From NCBI RefSeq assembly GCF_036250675.1, contig NZ_CP109592.1:372001-436000 (forward strand): 64,000 nt of DNA, read 5' to 3'. Numbering within the stretch: position 1 is the first letter of the stretch; each line of letters opens with the position of its first letter. The notes below the pieces were generated by a model. That model searched no databases, was not told the origin of the DNA, and worked only from the letters and a program-made list of their open reading frames with translations. This document shows, piece by piece, positions 8,868 through 17,012 of this stretch. This stretch comes from Streptomyces sp. NBC_01689. Lineage in GTDB: Bacteria; Actinomycetota; Actinomycetes; Streptomycetales; Streptomycetaceae. Both the position numbers and the translations under genes were made by a program.

Positions 8868-9883
8868 CGTGAGCCCTCTGCAGCGCTGATGGTCGCCATG
8901 CGGCCGAGTTCGGCCAGGTTGGCCTCGGCGTGGTGCTGGCGTATGTACACGGTCAGATCTGCCACGGCGCGGGCGTGCCGTTCGTCACGGCACAAGGGCC
9001 CGGCGCCTGTGGCACGCCCTACATGGTCCAGGACCTCAGTGCACACTTTCTCGATCAGCGCCCGCACGCGCAGGCTCCGCAAACGAGCTTCGCGGCGCTC
9101 ATCAAGGGGGTCGGTGTCGATGTCCTCGCCGGCTCGTCGCACCACGCCGTCGGCAGTGTGCAACAGCATGTCTACCATTCCGAGGTGAGCAGCTGTGTGT
9201 TCGTTCAACCTCCCCGCGGCAGCTCGTTCGTACAACGCCGCAGCGATCGCGTGCGCGCCACCGAGCCAGCACGCCGCTACGCCGATTCCGCCGTGCTGGA
9301 ATCCGGGCCGAGTCAGATAGTCCTCCACCTCGCCGACGGCTCGGGCGCGTGTGTTTGAGAACGACATGTCCAGGCTGTCGCTGCCTGCCATACCGATCGC
9401 CGGCCACGTGCCTTCCACCGGCTGGGCGTCGGGGCGGTCCAGCGTGACGGCGAAAAGCCGGTAACCGTCGTCCGCATCTGCTGTGACGAGCGCATGGGTG
9501 CAGCTGTGAGCACCGGAGCAATAAGGCTTGACGCCACTGATTCTCCACCCCTGGACAGAGCGTGTCGCGCGCACGCCTGGACCCGGTGGACGCGCCGCCC
9601 AGACACCCCAGCGCTCCCCTGCCGCCGGCGGCGAGTGGCCCAGTTCATGCAGGATCGCTGCGGCGTCGAGGTGACCCTCAGCAAGACGGGCCACGCAGAG
9701 GTCCTCCCTTCCCAGATCGATGAGCGCGTTGAATCGGCGTGCCGTCGCCCGGCCCGGCAGCGGCACGTCGCCTGCTCGGTGATCGACGAACTCGGTGAAC
9801 AGATCGGCCGTACGCTTCTCGGGCGTACGGGTGTGGTCAGGCAATTCGTGGGGGATGACGATCACGCGGACCTCCAGCTTCAA
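8864..9883 (-). CDS. acyl-CoA dehydrogenase-like protein
   Basis: This 339-residue protein resembles acyl-CoA dehydrogenases, flavoenzymes that desaturate acyl thioesters. Support comes from GWRISGVKPYCSGAHSCTHALV in the central beta domain and GIGVAACWLGGAHAIAAALYER in the C-terminal helical domain. It is shorter than the usual 380 or so residues and I cannot point to the catalytic glutamate, so it may be a non-canonical member. It is the first gene of a four-gene operon with PIG-L, methyltransferase and glycosyltransferase genes, each overlapping the next. Start choice is uncertain within the first ten residues. Substrate and pathway are unknown. Confidence 0.75.
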   Translation of the reverse strand: MKLEVRVIVIPHELPDHTRTPEKRTADLFTEFVDHRAGDVPLPGRATARRFNALIDLGREDLCVARLAEGHLDAAAILHELGHSPPAAGERWGVWAARPPGPGVRATRSVQGWRISGVKPYCSGAHSCTHALVTADADDGYRLFAVTLDRPDAQPVEGTWPAIGMAGSDSLDMSFSNTRARAVGEVEDYLTRPGFQHGGIGVAACWLGGAHAIAAALYERAAAGRLNEHTAAHLGMVDMLLHTADGVVRRAGEDIDTDPLDERREARLRSLRVRALIEKVCTEVLDHVGRATGAGPLCRDERHARAVADLTVYIRQHHAEANLAELGRMATISAAEGSR

Positions 9884-9922
9884 GGGGCGCTGATAGGCAT
9901 CTGACGGTCTGGAAGTCGGTAC

Positions 9923-10177
9923 TCAAGGGAGCAACGGGCTCCGTGCACCAGCCGGCGACGCGGTCCCGGCTGGACAGGGCTTGGTCGGTAGCCGCCGGGT
10001 GACCTCACATTCCCATTCATCAGGGAAGTCTCGCCTGTATGACCGATCATAGTCTCCGCGTTCGGCAGCCCGCGCTGCGGACAGAGAGTTCAGCAAGTCG
10101 GTAAGGAGCCGAAGCGTTTGTTCGGCCAGGGCGACACACTGAGCCGTGAGGAAGTAACTTTCAGCTATCTTGAGCAT
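9923..10177 (-). CDS. small hypothetical protein, coupled to the upstream small gene
   Basis: This 84-residue protein starts at an ATG that overlaps the stop of the preceding small gene in the form TGATG. It begins with a likely helix (YFLTAQCVALAEQTLRLLTD) that could form a coiled coil or helical hairpin. A charged middle follows, containing RGDYDRSYRRDFPDEWE, and then a Pro/Ala-rich end. I do not recognise a family. The overlapping start and helical content support coding. The pair lies between the four-gene operon and a HAD hydrolase gene. Confidence 0.45.
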   Translation of the reverse strand: MLKIAESYFLTAQCVALAEQTLRLLTDLLNSLSAARAAERGDYDRSYRRDFPDEWECEVTRRLPTKPCPAGTASPAGARSPLLP

Positions 10178-10365
10178 CAGGAGAGTGCGGTGTCGCCTGC
10201 CCATTCCCGGAGATCTGGTGGCGTGGTGCCACCCGGCGCGACCATTCCGCGCGTACACAGTTCCTCGACGACTCGGGGCAGCATGCCGCCGTCCGCGAAT
10301 GACAGGTCCCATGAGGCATCCGTCTCGACGGATTCGACAGCCGGGGTGGAAAGGATTTCACGCAT
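10177..10365 (-). CDS. small hypothetical protein
   Basis: This 62-residue protein starts at an ATG with GGAAG 5 to 6 bases upstream. It contains ESVETDASWDLSFADGGMLP and a following helix, VVEELCTRGMV. No transmembrane segment or signal peptide is visible, and I do not recognise a family. Its stop overlaps the start of the next small gene, so the two are probably co-translated. Two-gene units of this size often turn out to be regulatory or toxin-antitoxin pairs, but nothing in the sequence shows that here. Confidence 0.45.
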   Translation of the reverse strand: MREILSTPAVESVETDASWDLSFADGGMLPRVVEELCTRGMVAPGGTTPPDLREWAGDTALS

Positions 10366-10528
10366 CGGGACTTCCAGGATTTCGGGTTGTGCCTACAAAG
10401 CCGCAATACAGCCGTGGGAGGGGAGGCTTCGGGTGCGGCCACCGGGCGGATTCCGTCTCAGGCGTGCCTGGTGACGCAGAGCGGTGGAGTCGTGCGCAGT
10501 CCGGCGGAGCACTTGCACCCGGGCCCGC

Positions 10529-11200
10529 TCACTCCCGATCGGCGAAGACACTGGTGTCCAGATGCTCAAGCAGGTCTGCGGGGTCTCGGTACACCTCACG
10601 TGCGCCGGCCGACTCAAGGTCAGCCCGCGGGATGCCTCCGGACAGTACCGCCACGGGTATCACTCCGTCCCGGACGGCGGCCTTCATGTCCCAGACCGTG
10701 TCCCCGATGAACACTGCCCGTTCACTTGCGACGCCGACCAGTTCCCTGGCTTCGGCGACGGGATCAGGGGCGGGTTTGCTGTCGGCGACGTCGTCCGAGC
10801 TGGCCGCTCCACCGATGACGTCGTCCGCGTCGATGGCTTTGCGCAGCGCGGCGAGTTCCGCGCCGCCCGCCGAGGTCGCCAGGACGATCTCCCACCCTCG
10901 GGCCGCGAGAACTCGCAGCAGGTCGGCAGACCTGTTCAGGGACGGCAACCGGTCGAAGTACGTGGCGTAGAGGGTGTGGTGGGCTGCGGTGATCTGCTCG
11001 TCGCCGTCGCGGTCGCGGTCGTCAGCGAGCAGATGGTCGATCAGGTCGCCACTGCTCAGGCCGATGGCCCGGTGGATATCACGCATGGGGACCTGGTGGC
11101 CGGCCTGGCGGAAGGACTCCCACCAGGTGACGACATGGAGGTGGTTGGTGTCGACGAGGGTTCCGTCGACGTCGAAGATCGCGGCACGCTTCGTGGTCAT
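10529..11200 (-). CDS. HAD superfamily hydrolase
   Basis: This 223-residue protein is a haloacid dehalogenase-type phosphatase. Motif I is AIFDVDGTLVD with the nucleophile Asp10 and acid Asp12. Motif II appears as VLATSAGG, the conserved Lys of motif III lies in SDDVADSKPAPDP, and motif IV is FIGDTVWDMKAA. The cap domain sits between motifs I and II, as in phosphoglycolate phosphatase-like members. It is cytoplasmic and probably acts on a small phosphorylated metabolite, but the substrate cannot be read from sequence. It stands alone, next to a broken F420 oxidoreductase gene on the same strand. Confidence 0.88.
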   Translation of the reverse strand: MTTKRAAIFDVDGTLVDTNHLHVVTWWESFRQAGHQVPMRDIHRAIGLSSGDLIDHLLADDRDRDGDEQITAAHHTLYATYFDRLPSLNRSADLLRVLAARGWEIVLATSAGGAELAALRKAIDADDVIGGAASSDDVADSKPAPDPVAEARELVGVASERAVFIGDTVWDMKAAVRDGVIPVAVLSGGIPRADLESAGAREVYRDPADLLEHLDTSVFADRE

Positions 11201-11214
11201 GTCGGTTGGCCTCG

Positions 11215-11913
11215 GCCCTTTCAGAGGTCGCGTGGGGCGGTGAGCAGCTTGTGCTGGGCCGGGTCCGGGACGTTCGGAGTTGACCGGCCGGCCGCTGCCG
11301 AACCAGCGGAACTGGTCGTGGGCGCGGGCGATTGCCGCGTCGCGGTCGGTGTCGTAGCAGCTGGGCCGCTGACCGACCTTGGGTTTACCCTCCTCTCCGT
11401 GCCGCTCGAACGCGGGGATCAGGCGCTGCTCGGGTTCGGTGGCGATTCAGGAGATCGGCGAGATGACCCGCAAGTCGGCACGAGCGGTCACCGGAGACGG
11501 CGACACCGATCGGCGGAGGCACGTCGGGCAGATCCCACCGCTTGGCGTTCTCGAGATCGAAGTGGACGCCGGGGCCGTTCAGTTCCTCACCGGCGAAGAG
11601 TGATCGGATGATCTCCACGGCGTCTTCGAGCATGCCAAGGCGTACGTGTGCAGCAGGCCCTCCGCCCCCTGCCACGTACTCGTTGAGGTTCTCCCCCGAG
11701 CCGAGGCGCGGACGGAATGCGCTCAGTGGCCTGCGCGGCGGCACGGAGGACGCTCCACGCGTACGGGGCGTGCCCTTGGCATTCCAGCGCGGGGAAGTAA
11801 TGGTCGGACGTGACGGAGACGTCGAGACCCTCGCGTTCGGCGCCGACCACATGGCCTGCGAGCTCGCGTGGCCCGGCATGTTCGGTCATCATCGTGTAGC
11901 CGATATGGACCAT
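11215..11913 (-). pseudogene. frameshifted LLM class F420-dependent oxidoreductase
   Basis: Three minus-strand frames in order match one protein of the F420-dependent glucose-6-phosphate dehydrogenase-like type. The first gives IGYTMMTEHAGPRELAGHVV and VTSDHYFPALECQGHAPYAW. A second frame gives RLGSGENLNEYVAGGG, VHFDLENAKRWDLPDVPPP and IGVAVSGDRSC. A third, near 11215-11330, gives DTDRDAAIARAHDQFRWFG. About 30 residues between the first two blocks are missing, and the C-terminal third of the protein is absent. At least two frameshifts and two deletions are needed, so the gene is dead. LLM enzymes use reduced deazaflavin F420, which streptomycetes make. Confidence 0.8.
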
Positions 11914-12003
11914 GACGCTGACGCTCTTCTCCTCGTGAGTCAGCCGTGCAGGCGGTTGGTCGGCGGGTGATCCAGCAGCTGAAGGCGGTGACGGGGTGAA
12001 GTG

Positions 12004-12351
12004 TCATCGCCTCTTGGTCCGAAGCTGCAGATCGACCTCCTTCTCTTGGTCGCCCGACGCCGTGCCTTGCCTGTCGACAGCGAACGCGGCTTCCAGGGCT
12101 TCGCAGAGCAGGTCCACGTGGGCGTATCCGCCTTGGAGCGTGGCGGTGAGCTCACCCTTCAGCGAGGTCGACTCGGTGGGCATGCGGGTCTGTGTCGGTT
12201 CGAACTCCGCGGTCCACACGACAGGGTGATCTGTCGGCAGGTCCTGAAGCGGGGGGTCCGGGGGCTCGTCGACAGGGAACGCAGCCCGCAGGACGTCGAA
12301 GACAGTCGCGGCATCCTCTTGGGACGCTCCGGTGAGAGACACGGTGACCAT
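12004..12351 (-). CDS. hypothetical protein
   Basis: This 115-residue protein starts at an ATG preceded by AAGGAAC about 10 bases upstream. The N-terminal part (MVTVSLTGASQEDAATVFDV) suggests a small alpha/beta protein. The middle has EFEPTQTRMPTESTSLKG, and the end is lysine- and arginine-rich. No signal peptide or membrane segment is present. I do not recognise a family. The codon bias and start signal support a real gene. It lies between a broken oxidoreductase and a DJ-1/PfpI gene, all on the minus strand but not closely spaced. Confidence 0.55.
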   Translation of the reverse strand: MVTVSLTGASQEDAATVFDVLRAAFPVDEPPDPPLQDLPTDHPVVWTAEFEPTQTRMPTESTSLKGELTATLQGGYAHVDLLCEALEAAFAVDRQGTASGDQEKEVDLQLRTKRR

Positions 12352-12757
12352 GGCTGTGATGTTCCTTTCCGCTGGAGTGAGACGGTGTACTTCGGGTCCT
12401 CTGCGGAGGCGACGCCCGCCGCGAACGGCACGCAGAGAAGACCACCCGTTCGGCGGTGTCCGTGCGCGGTCTGATCCGCTCCGTGCGTGCGGGCATGGCA
12501 GCCCGGCCACGCTCCGACGGATCGGATCCGGTCAGCTGCCGGTGGAAGGACCAGCCGCTGACCCAGGTACCCACACTCATGACATGTCCTCTCGGGTGCC
12601 CCGCCGGCTGTCAACGGTCGCGGGCGACCTTCTCAGAATCACCTGCCTGAGGCCCCGCGGCACTCGGAGCGTCGGCCGTGCGGTCCGTCGGGCACAGGAT
12701 GCTCCTGCCGCAAGGTGCCAGGCTCCGGGCCACCGTTCCGGCCGGTGGAAGGGTCGC
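12352..12757. other. gene-free stretch
   Basis: No supportable gene was seen. A GGGTAC hexamer occurs on the minus strand at 12567-12572, upstream of the hypothetical gene at 12351, but it lacks a matching -35 element at the right spacing, so I do not call it a promoter. Confidence 0.4.
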
Positions 12758-13324
12758 TCAGGAGCCGATCAGGGCCGTGTTCAGGCCTTCGAGGAAGGCG
12801 TCGAGATCGTCAGGCGTGCGGGACGTCACCAGGGTGTAGCCGTTCGCACTGTCGCTCACGACTGCTTCGTCAACCCAGTTCTTGGCGCCGGCATTGCGGA
12901 CATCGGTGCGCACGGAGGGGTAGGACGTCAAGGTCTTGCCGCTCAGGACGTCGGCTTCCACGAGCGCCCAAGGGCCGTGACAGATCGCAGCGATCGGGCG
13001 CCCCGAGGCGGCACATTCCTTGATCACCTCCAAGGCGTCAGGCTGCAGCCGGAGTCGGTCCGCGTTGATGGTGCCACCAGGGATCAACAAGAGCTGATAC
13101 TCGCCGGGATCCACCGTGTGGAAAGTGGTGGTGGGCTCCACCGTCTCACCAGGATCCTTGTCGCCCACCAACGTCTGGACTGCGTCTGTGGTCTCGGCCG
13201 CGATGGTGACCTCGGCTCCGTCTTCCCGTAGCCGGCGGACCGGCACCAACAGCTCGTCCTGCTCAACACCGTAGTTGGTCACGAGTACCAGCACCCGATG
13301 ACCGTTGAGGGGTTTGTCGGACAC
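12758..13324 (-). CDS. DJ-1/PfpI family protein
   Basis: This 188-residue protein has the class I glutamine amidotransferase-like fold of the DJ-1/PfpI family, whose members include general stress proteins (YhbO, YraA), deglycases and peptidase-like proteins. The nucleophile elbow is AAICHGPWAL, with Cys115 followed by His116. The N-terminal strand VLVLVTNYGVEQDELLVP carries the conserved Glu that contacts the cysteine. LLLIPGGTINADRLR is typical of the family. It starts at GTG 13324. It sits just downstream of dps on the same strand, a pairing that suits stress protection, though the 200-base spacer suggests separate transcription. Confidence 0.85.
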   Translation of the reverse strand: MSDKPLNGHRVLVLVTNYGVEQDELLVPVRRLREDGAEVTIAAETTDAVQTLVGDKDPGETVEPTTTFHTVDPGEYQLLLIPGGTINADRLRLQPDALEVIKECAASGRPIAAICHGPWALVEADVLSGKTLTSYPSVRTDVRNAGAKNWVDEAVVSDSANGYTLVTSRTPDDLDAFLEGLNTALIGS

Positions 13325-13532
13325 GATGACGCACCTTTCCTTCGTTCCAGAACAGCGGACGCGTCTCCGGGGTCACAGCCCAGCTCACCTTCGCGCGAAG
13401 GCCGGTGGGTTCTGATGTGTGTCTGCCTTCGCATGCCCGTCGCGGGCGCGTTCGTGCCCCGGATGCGTGCAGTGCCGCGTTTGCGCGCCAAGCGATCTCA
13501 GTCGCCTGGCATGCCCCGCGACTGGCTGGCTG

Positions 13533-14093
13533 TTATTGCGCGGCGGCCTGCCGGGCGGCTTCGGTCTCCGAAGCCGCCCCGGCGGTGGTGAGGGTGCCAC
13601 CCATGGTCTCCAGGTGCGCCCGTACGAACCACTGAAACTGCTCGAGGTCGCGGAGCTGCTCAATCAGGAGGTCCTCGGTGACCGGGTCTATCTCACCGAC
13701 CGATTTGGTCACGGTCCGCAGCTCTTCGTTCACACCGGTGTACACGAGGTTCAGCGCGCCGAGATGAGCGATGGCATCGGCACGGCCCACGCTGTAGTCC
13801 TCCCAGGTACGCTCCTCGACCAGCGTGCCCGGGGTGCCGTGGGCGACGCCCCCGAGGGCAGCGAGCCGCTCGGCAACATCGTCGGCCATGGCGCGGACAC
13901 GGTCGACCTGGGGGTCGAGCATCTCGTGGACGGCGATGAAGTACGGGCCGACCACGTTCCAGTGGACGTGCTTGAGGGTGAGGTGGAGGTCATTCAGAGC
14001 GTGCAGGCGCAGTTGCAGCAGCTCGATGACCGAGCCGGCGTCCTGCACCGTGATACCCGGGACGGTGTAACGGGGGGCGGCCTCGGGGGGCAT
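13533..14093 (-). CDS. dps: Dps ferritin-like DNA protection protein
   Basis: This 186-residue protein belongs to the Dps family, which forms 12-subunit shells that oxidise and store iron and protect DNA from peroxide. The ferroxidase motif is visible as LKHVHWNVVGPYFIAVHEML followed by DPQVDRVRAMADDVAERLAAL, with the His, Asp and Glu ligands in place. The C-terminal tail is Ala/Glu-rich, longer than in minimal Dps proteins and not basic. Two starts are possible; the ATG at 14093 is chosen because AGGAG lies 8 bases upstream and because the SigB-type promoter match at 14133-14157 would leave a very short leader for the alternative ATG at 14114. Stress-induced expression is likely. Confidence 0.88.
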   Translation of the reverse strand: MPPEAAPRYTVPGITVQDAGSVIELLQLRLHALNDLHLTLKHVHWNVVGPYFIAVHEMLDPQVDRVRAMADDVAERLAALGGVAHGTPGTLVEERTWEDYSVGRADAIAHLGALNLVYTGVNEELRTVTKSVGEIDPVTEDLLIEQLRDLEQFQWFVRAHLETMGGTLTTAGAASETEAARQAAAQ

Positions 14094-14132
14094 ATCGATG
14101 TCTCCTGTTCTCATACGGTTGGCCCTCTCCCG

Positions 14133-14157
14133 GTACCCGTGACTCGTGGACACAACC
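14133..14157 (-). promoter_or_regulatory. SigB-type promoter match before dps
   Basis: On the minus strand the sequence reads GGTT, 15 bases, then GGGTAC, an exact fit to the recalled GNNT-N14-16-GGGTAC/T consensus of Streptomyces SigB-family promoters. Transcription would start near 14126, giving a leader of about 33 bases to the dps start at 14093. Dps genes are known SigB-family targets in streptomycetes, which strengthens the call. Confidence 0.6.
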
Positions 14158-14672
14158 ACCGCAACACCATCTGAGCGGGACAGATCTCCCAGCTTCACCG
14201 GACGCGGCGCGCGGCACAGCAGGGGCCCTCGTACCGAGGGACCGCGGCACCGGCGGGCTACTCGACCCGGGGCATCCGGCGGGCGCGTCTTGGTAGAAGA
14301 CCACGCCTTCTCCGCACGCCGGCCAGTCGTCACCTGTTCAACCGCCGTCACTCCGCGATGCCGACTCCAGCACACACCGATTTCGAGATCGAGGCGAACC
14401 ATGCCCTCTGGTGAGCTCGCGGAGCACGGTGAACAGTGCGTTCCCTACGCCACACGCCCGGGTCCTGTGACAGGTGTGCGAGAACGGGTACACGGTTCAC
14501 GTGATCACGTCGGCTCTCCTGCCGAGATCCCGCCGCTCCCCTTGATCCGCGCCTGCGGTCCGTCGCTCCTCACCGCGACGGTCCCCTCGGCCGCATTCAG
14601 GGCACTCGGTACCGCCAGTGAGTGCTCTCGATCAAGCTCGCGCTGCGGGCACACCACATACCGGAGGCTGCG
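14158..14672. other. gene-free stretch
   Basis: No supportable gene was seen between dps and the divergent methyltransferase cassette. Open frames here are Arg/Ser/Pro-rich and lack start signals. The promoter of the plus-strand cassette must lie in its right half, but no clear motif was recognised. Confidence 0.4.
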
Positions 14673-15359
14673 GTGTCCAGTACGGCTGTACATCAGGACG
14701 TGCTCCCCACGGGGCTCCTGGCCCTGCCCGGTGTGTACCGCCCTCAGGCCGACACAGAGCTCCTCGCCCACGCACTGGCGGCAGAACGGGTTCGCCCGGC
14801 GGCGGAGATCCTCGAGATCGGTACTGGCACAGGCGCGCTGGCGCTCAGCGCCGCGGGCAGAGGAGCACGTGTTACCGCTGTGGACATATCCTGGCGAGCG
14901 GTGACGACCGCCCGCCTCAATGCCCTGCAGCGACGCCTGCCCCTTCGGGTGCTGCATGGGGATTTCACCGCATGCACGAACGGCCGACGATACGACATCG
15001 TCCTCGCCAACCCCCCTTATGTCCCAGCGCCGAACAGATGGCCGCCATCCCGCGGGGCGGCCCGCGCCTGGGATGCCGGCCCGGACGGCCGGCACGTCAT
15101 CGACAGGATCTGTGCGAGCGCTCCTGCCCTCCTGCGGCCCGGCGGCATCCTGCTCATGGTGCACTCCGCCATGTGCGACGCCGACAACACGCTGGAACGG
15201 CTGTCTCACGCGAGGTTGGCTGGGCAGGTGACCGCGAGAGCCCGGGTGCCCTGGGGGCCCGTTCTCCGCGGGCGACGGGCCTGGCTCCAGAATCAGGGGT
15301 TCGCGGATGTGGGCGAAAACCAGGAGGAGTTGGTGATCATCCGTGCCGAAGCACTCTGA
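14673..15359 (+). CDS. HemK/MTQ2-like methyltransferase
   Basis: This 228-residue protein has the class I methyltransferase motifs of the HemK/PrmC group: ILEIGTGTGALALSAAGRG for SAM binding, VDISWRAVTTARLNA, and the NPPY motif in YDIVLANPPYVPAP, which in relatives binds the planar amide or amine group of the substrate. It lacks the N-terminal domain of true release-factor methyltransferases, so the substrate may be another protein or a small molecule. GTG 14673 is chosen because GGAGG lies 6 bases upstream; the frame is open further upstream. Its end overlaps the CDGSH gene by 17 bases. It opens a three-gene unit. Confidence 0.8.
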   Translation: MSSTAVHQDVLPTGLLALPGVYRPQADTELLAHALAAERVRPAAEILEIGTGTGALALSAAGRGARVTAVDISWRAVTTARLNALQRRLPLRVLHGDFTACTNGRRYDIVLANPPYVPAPNRWPPSRGAARAWDAGPDGRHVIDRICASAPALLRPGGILLMVHSAMCDADNTLERLSHARLAGQVTARARVPWGPVLRGRRAWLQNQGFADVGENQEELVIIRAEAL

Positions 15360-15663
15360 CACAGCACCGGGAGGGATACCGACCTGCAAGGCTCGCCGGG
15401 TGCGGGTCGAGCCCCAGGGGCCCGTCCTCGTCGAGGGACCCGTGGAGATCGTCCTGGACGACGGCACTGTCGCCCACTCGGATCGTTTCATGGTGGCGAT
15501 CTGCACCTGCCGCCGCAGCCGGACCTATCCCTGGTGCGACACAAGCCACCGGCCCCGCGCAAAAGCCGCCGACACCCCTCCAAGCCAAGGTTGCGAATCA
15601 ACACGTGATGGGGACGGCACCTCTGCGTGCCGGGCTCCATCACCGGTCAAGGACTCTCCATGA
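15343..15663 (+). CDS. CDGSH iron-sulfur domain protein
   Basis: This 106-residue protein has one CDGSH-type motif, C-T-C-R-R-S-R-T-Y-P-W-C-D-T-S-H, whose three Cys and one His would hold a redox-active 2Fe-2S cluster. EGPVEIVLDDGTV upstream of the motif is typical of bacterial members. The C-terminal 30 residues are low in structure. It starts at GTG 15343, overlapping the methyltransferase, and overlaps the next gene by 4 bases as ATGA, so all three genes are translationally coupled. The protein could pass electrons to the metalloprotein encoded next; that is inference from gene order. Confidence 0.88.
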   Translation: MPKHSDTAPGGIPTCKARRVRVEPQGPVLVEGPVEIVLDDGTVAHSDRFMVAICTCRRSRTYPWCDTSHRPRAKAADTPPSQGCESTRDGDGTSACRAPSPVKDSP

Positions 15664-16745
15664 AGCAGCCCACACTGTCTGCAGTCGGCCCTGCCCTGCC
15701 CCGGGGGCGTGGCGCACTGTCGGAGACCGTCATGGCATCGCTGCGCACCGGGATGCCGCCCTCATACGAACCGGATGCGGTTCTGAGCTCCGACATCTGG
15801 GACGAGGACTGTCAGCTCACGCTGTACGTGCTGTACGAACTCCACTACCGAGGCTTCGAAGGTGTCCCCGAGGAGCGGGAGTGGGATCCGGACCTCTTGC
15901 GCCTGCGTCGAAGTCTGGAGACCCGATTCCTGGCTGCCCTGCGATCCGCCCTGACCGAGTCGCCGCGAACGGTCGAGGAGACCTTCGCGCCACTGCTCGT
16001 CGAACCCGTGGACCTCTCCGGCAGCCTCAGCCACCGGCTCGAAACCACCGGCGAGCTCTGGCAACTACGTGAATACGCCACACTGCGTTCGCTCTATCAC
16101 CTGAAAGAGGCGGACCCGCACGCCTGGGTCATCCCTCGCCTGACCGGCCGAGCGAAAGCCGCAATGGTCGCCATCGAGTACGACGAGTTCGGCGCCGGCC
16201 ACGCCGACCGTATCCACGCCCGTCTCTACGCAGACCTCATGACAGACCTCGGCCTCGATCCCGCCTACGGCCGATACCTGGACCAGGCACCTTCCCCGCT
16301 CCTCGCCACCGTGAATCTCATGTCGCTGTTCGGTCTGCACCGCGCGCTGCGTGGCGCCCTCGTCGGCCACTTCGCCTGCGTGGAGGTCACCTCTTCCCCC
16401 GGCTCCCGCCGCCTCGCCAAAGCGATGCGCCGGTGCGGGGCGGGACCGGCAGCCGAACACTTCTACGCCGAGCACGTCGAGGCCGACGCCGTCCACGAAC
16501 AGATCGTCCGCCACGAAGTCATCGGGGGCCTCCTCGCCGACGAACCGGAGCTGGAGGAGGACATCGCCTTCGGATGCGCGGCGACCGTCCTCCTGGAGGA
16601 CCGGTTGGCCGCTCACATCCAAAGGCGGTGGGAACAGCAGGGCTCCGCCCTGTTCAGGCCAAGGGAGCAACTACTCCAAGATCGCTTCGCTGCCGGTGCA
16701 GCAGGCATGGTCCGCCGCGAAGGGGACACCACGGACCATGCCTGA
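15660..16745 (+). CDS. heme-oxygenase-like diiron-type protein (iron-containing redox enzyme family)
   Basis: This 361-residue protein matches the family annotated as iron-containing redox enzymes, which share the heme-oxygenase-like helical fold with the diiron enzymes UndA, SznF and BesC. Candidate metal ligands are visible: Glu132 in GELWQLREYA, Glu173 and His181 in EYDEFGAGHADRIH, and His272, Asp276 and His279 in EHVEADAVHEQI. About 130 residues precede the core, which is long for the fold. The ATG overlaps the CDGSH stop as ATGA. AAGGA lies about 10 bases upstream. The likely role is an oxygen-using oxidation supported by the CDGSH partner, but the substrate is unknown. Confidence 0.75.
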   Translation: MKQPTLSAVGPALPRGRGALSETVMASLRTGMPPSYEPDAVLSSDIWDEDCQLTLYVLYELHYRGFEGVPEEREWDPDLLRLRRSLETRFLAALRSALTESPRTVEETFAPLLVEPVDLSGSLSHRLETTGELWQLREYATLRSLYHLKEADPHAWVIPRLTGRAKAAMVAIEYDEFGAGHADRIHARLYADLMTDLGLDPAYGRYLDQAPSPLLATVNLMSLFGLHRALRGALVGHFACVEVTSSPGSRRLAKAMRRCGAGPAAEHFYAEHVEADAVHEQIVRHEVIGGLLADEPELEEDIAFGCAATVLLEDRLAAHIQRRWEQQGSALFRPREQLLQDRFAAGAAGMVRREGDTTDHA

Positions 16746-17012
16746 ACCCAAAATGCCCTATGCCGCGGTCGCTCGCTCGGTCCTCATACGTCCCAGGGCG
16801 GGTGCAGATGGCTTCTTTCCGGGCTCTCGGCCCCGGGTCGACAATGAGCTTGAGGCCATTCAGGGGCAGTGCCTGTCCTGACCCGGGACCGATGTACCGG
16901 GCCACGACGTCGATCCAGCGGTCACGACCGCCCGCGTGCGGCAGGTCGGTCAGGTTCCGTGCCCGCACCGATGGCCCCGCCGAAGCAGCCACACAGAGGA
17001 AAGGGGCCCCAC

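Noticed and set aside
12567..12572. A GGGTAC hexamer upstream of the hypothetical gene at 12351.
   Set aside because: No GNNT element occurs 14-16 bases upstream of it, and the distance to the gene is over 200 bases.
14618..16072. A plus-strand open frame of 484 codons across the methyltransferase and CDGSH genes.
   Set aside because: It is out of frame with both genes, which have clear catalytic motifs and proper starts.
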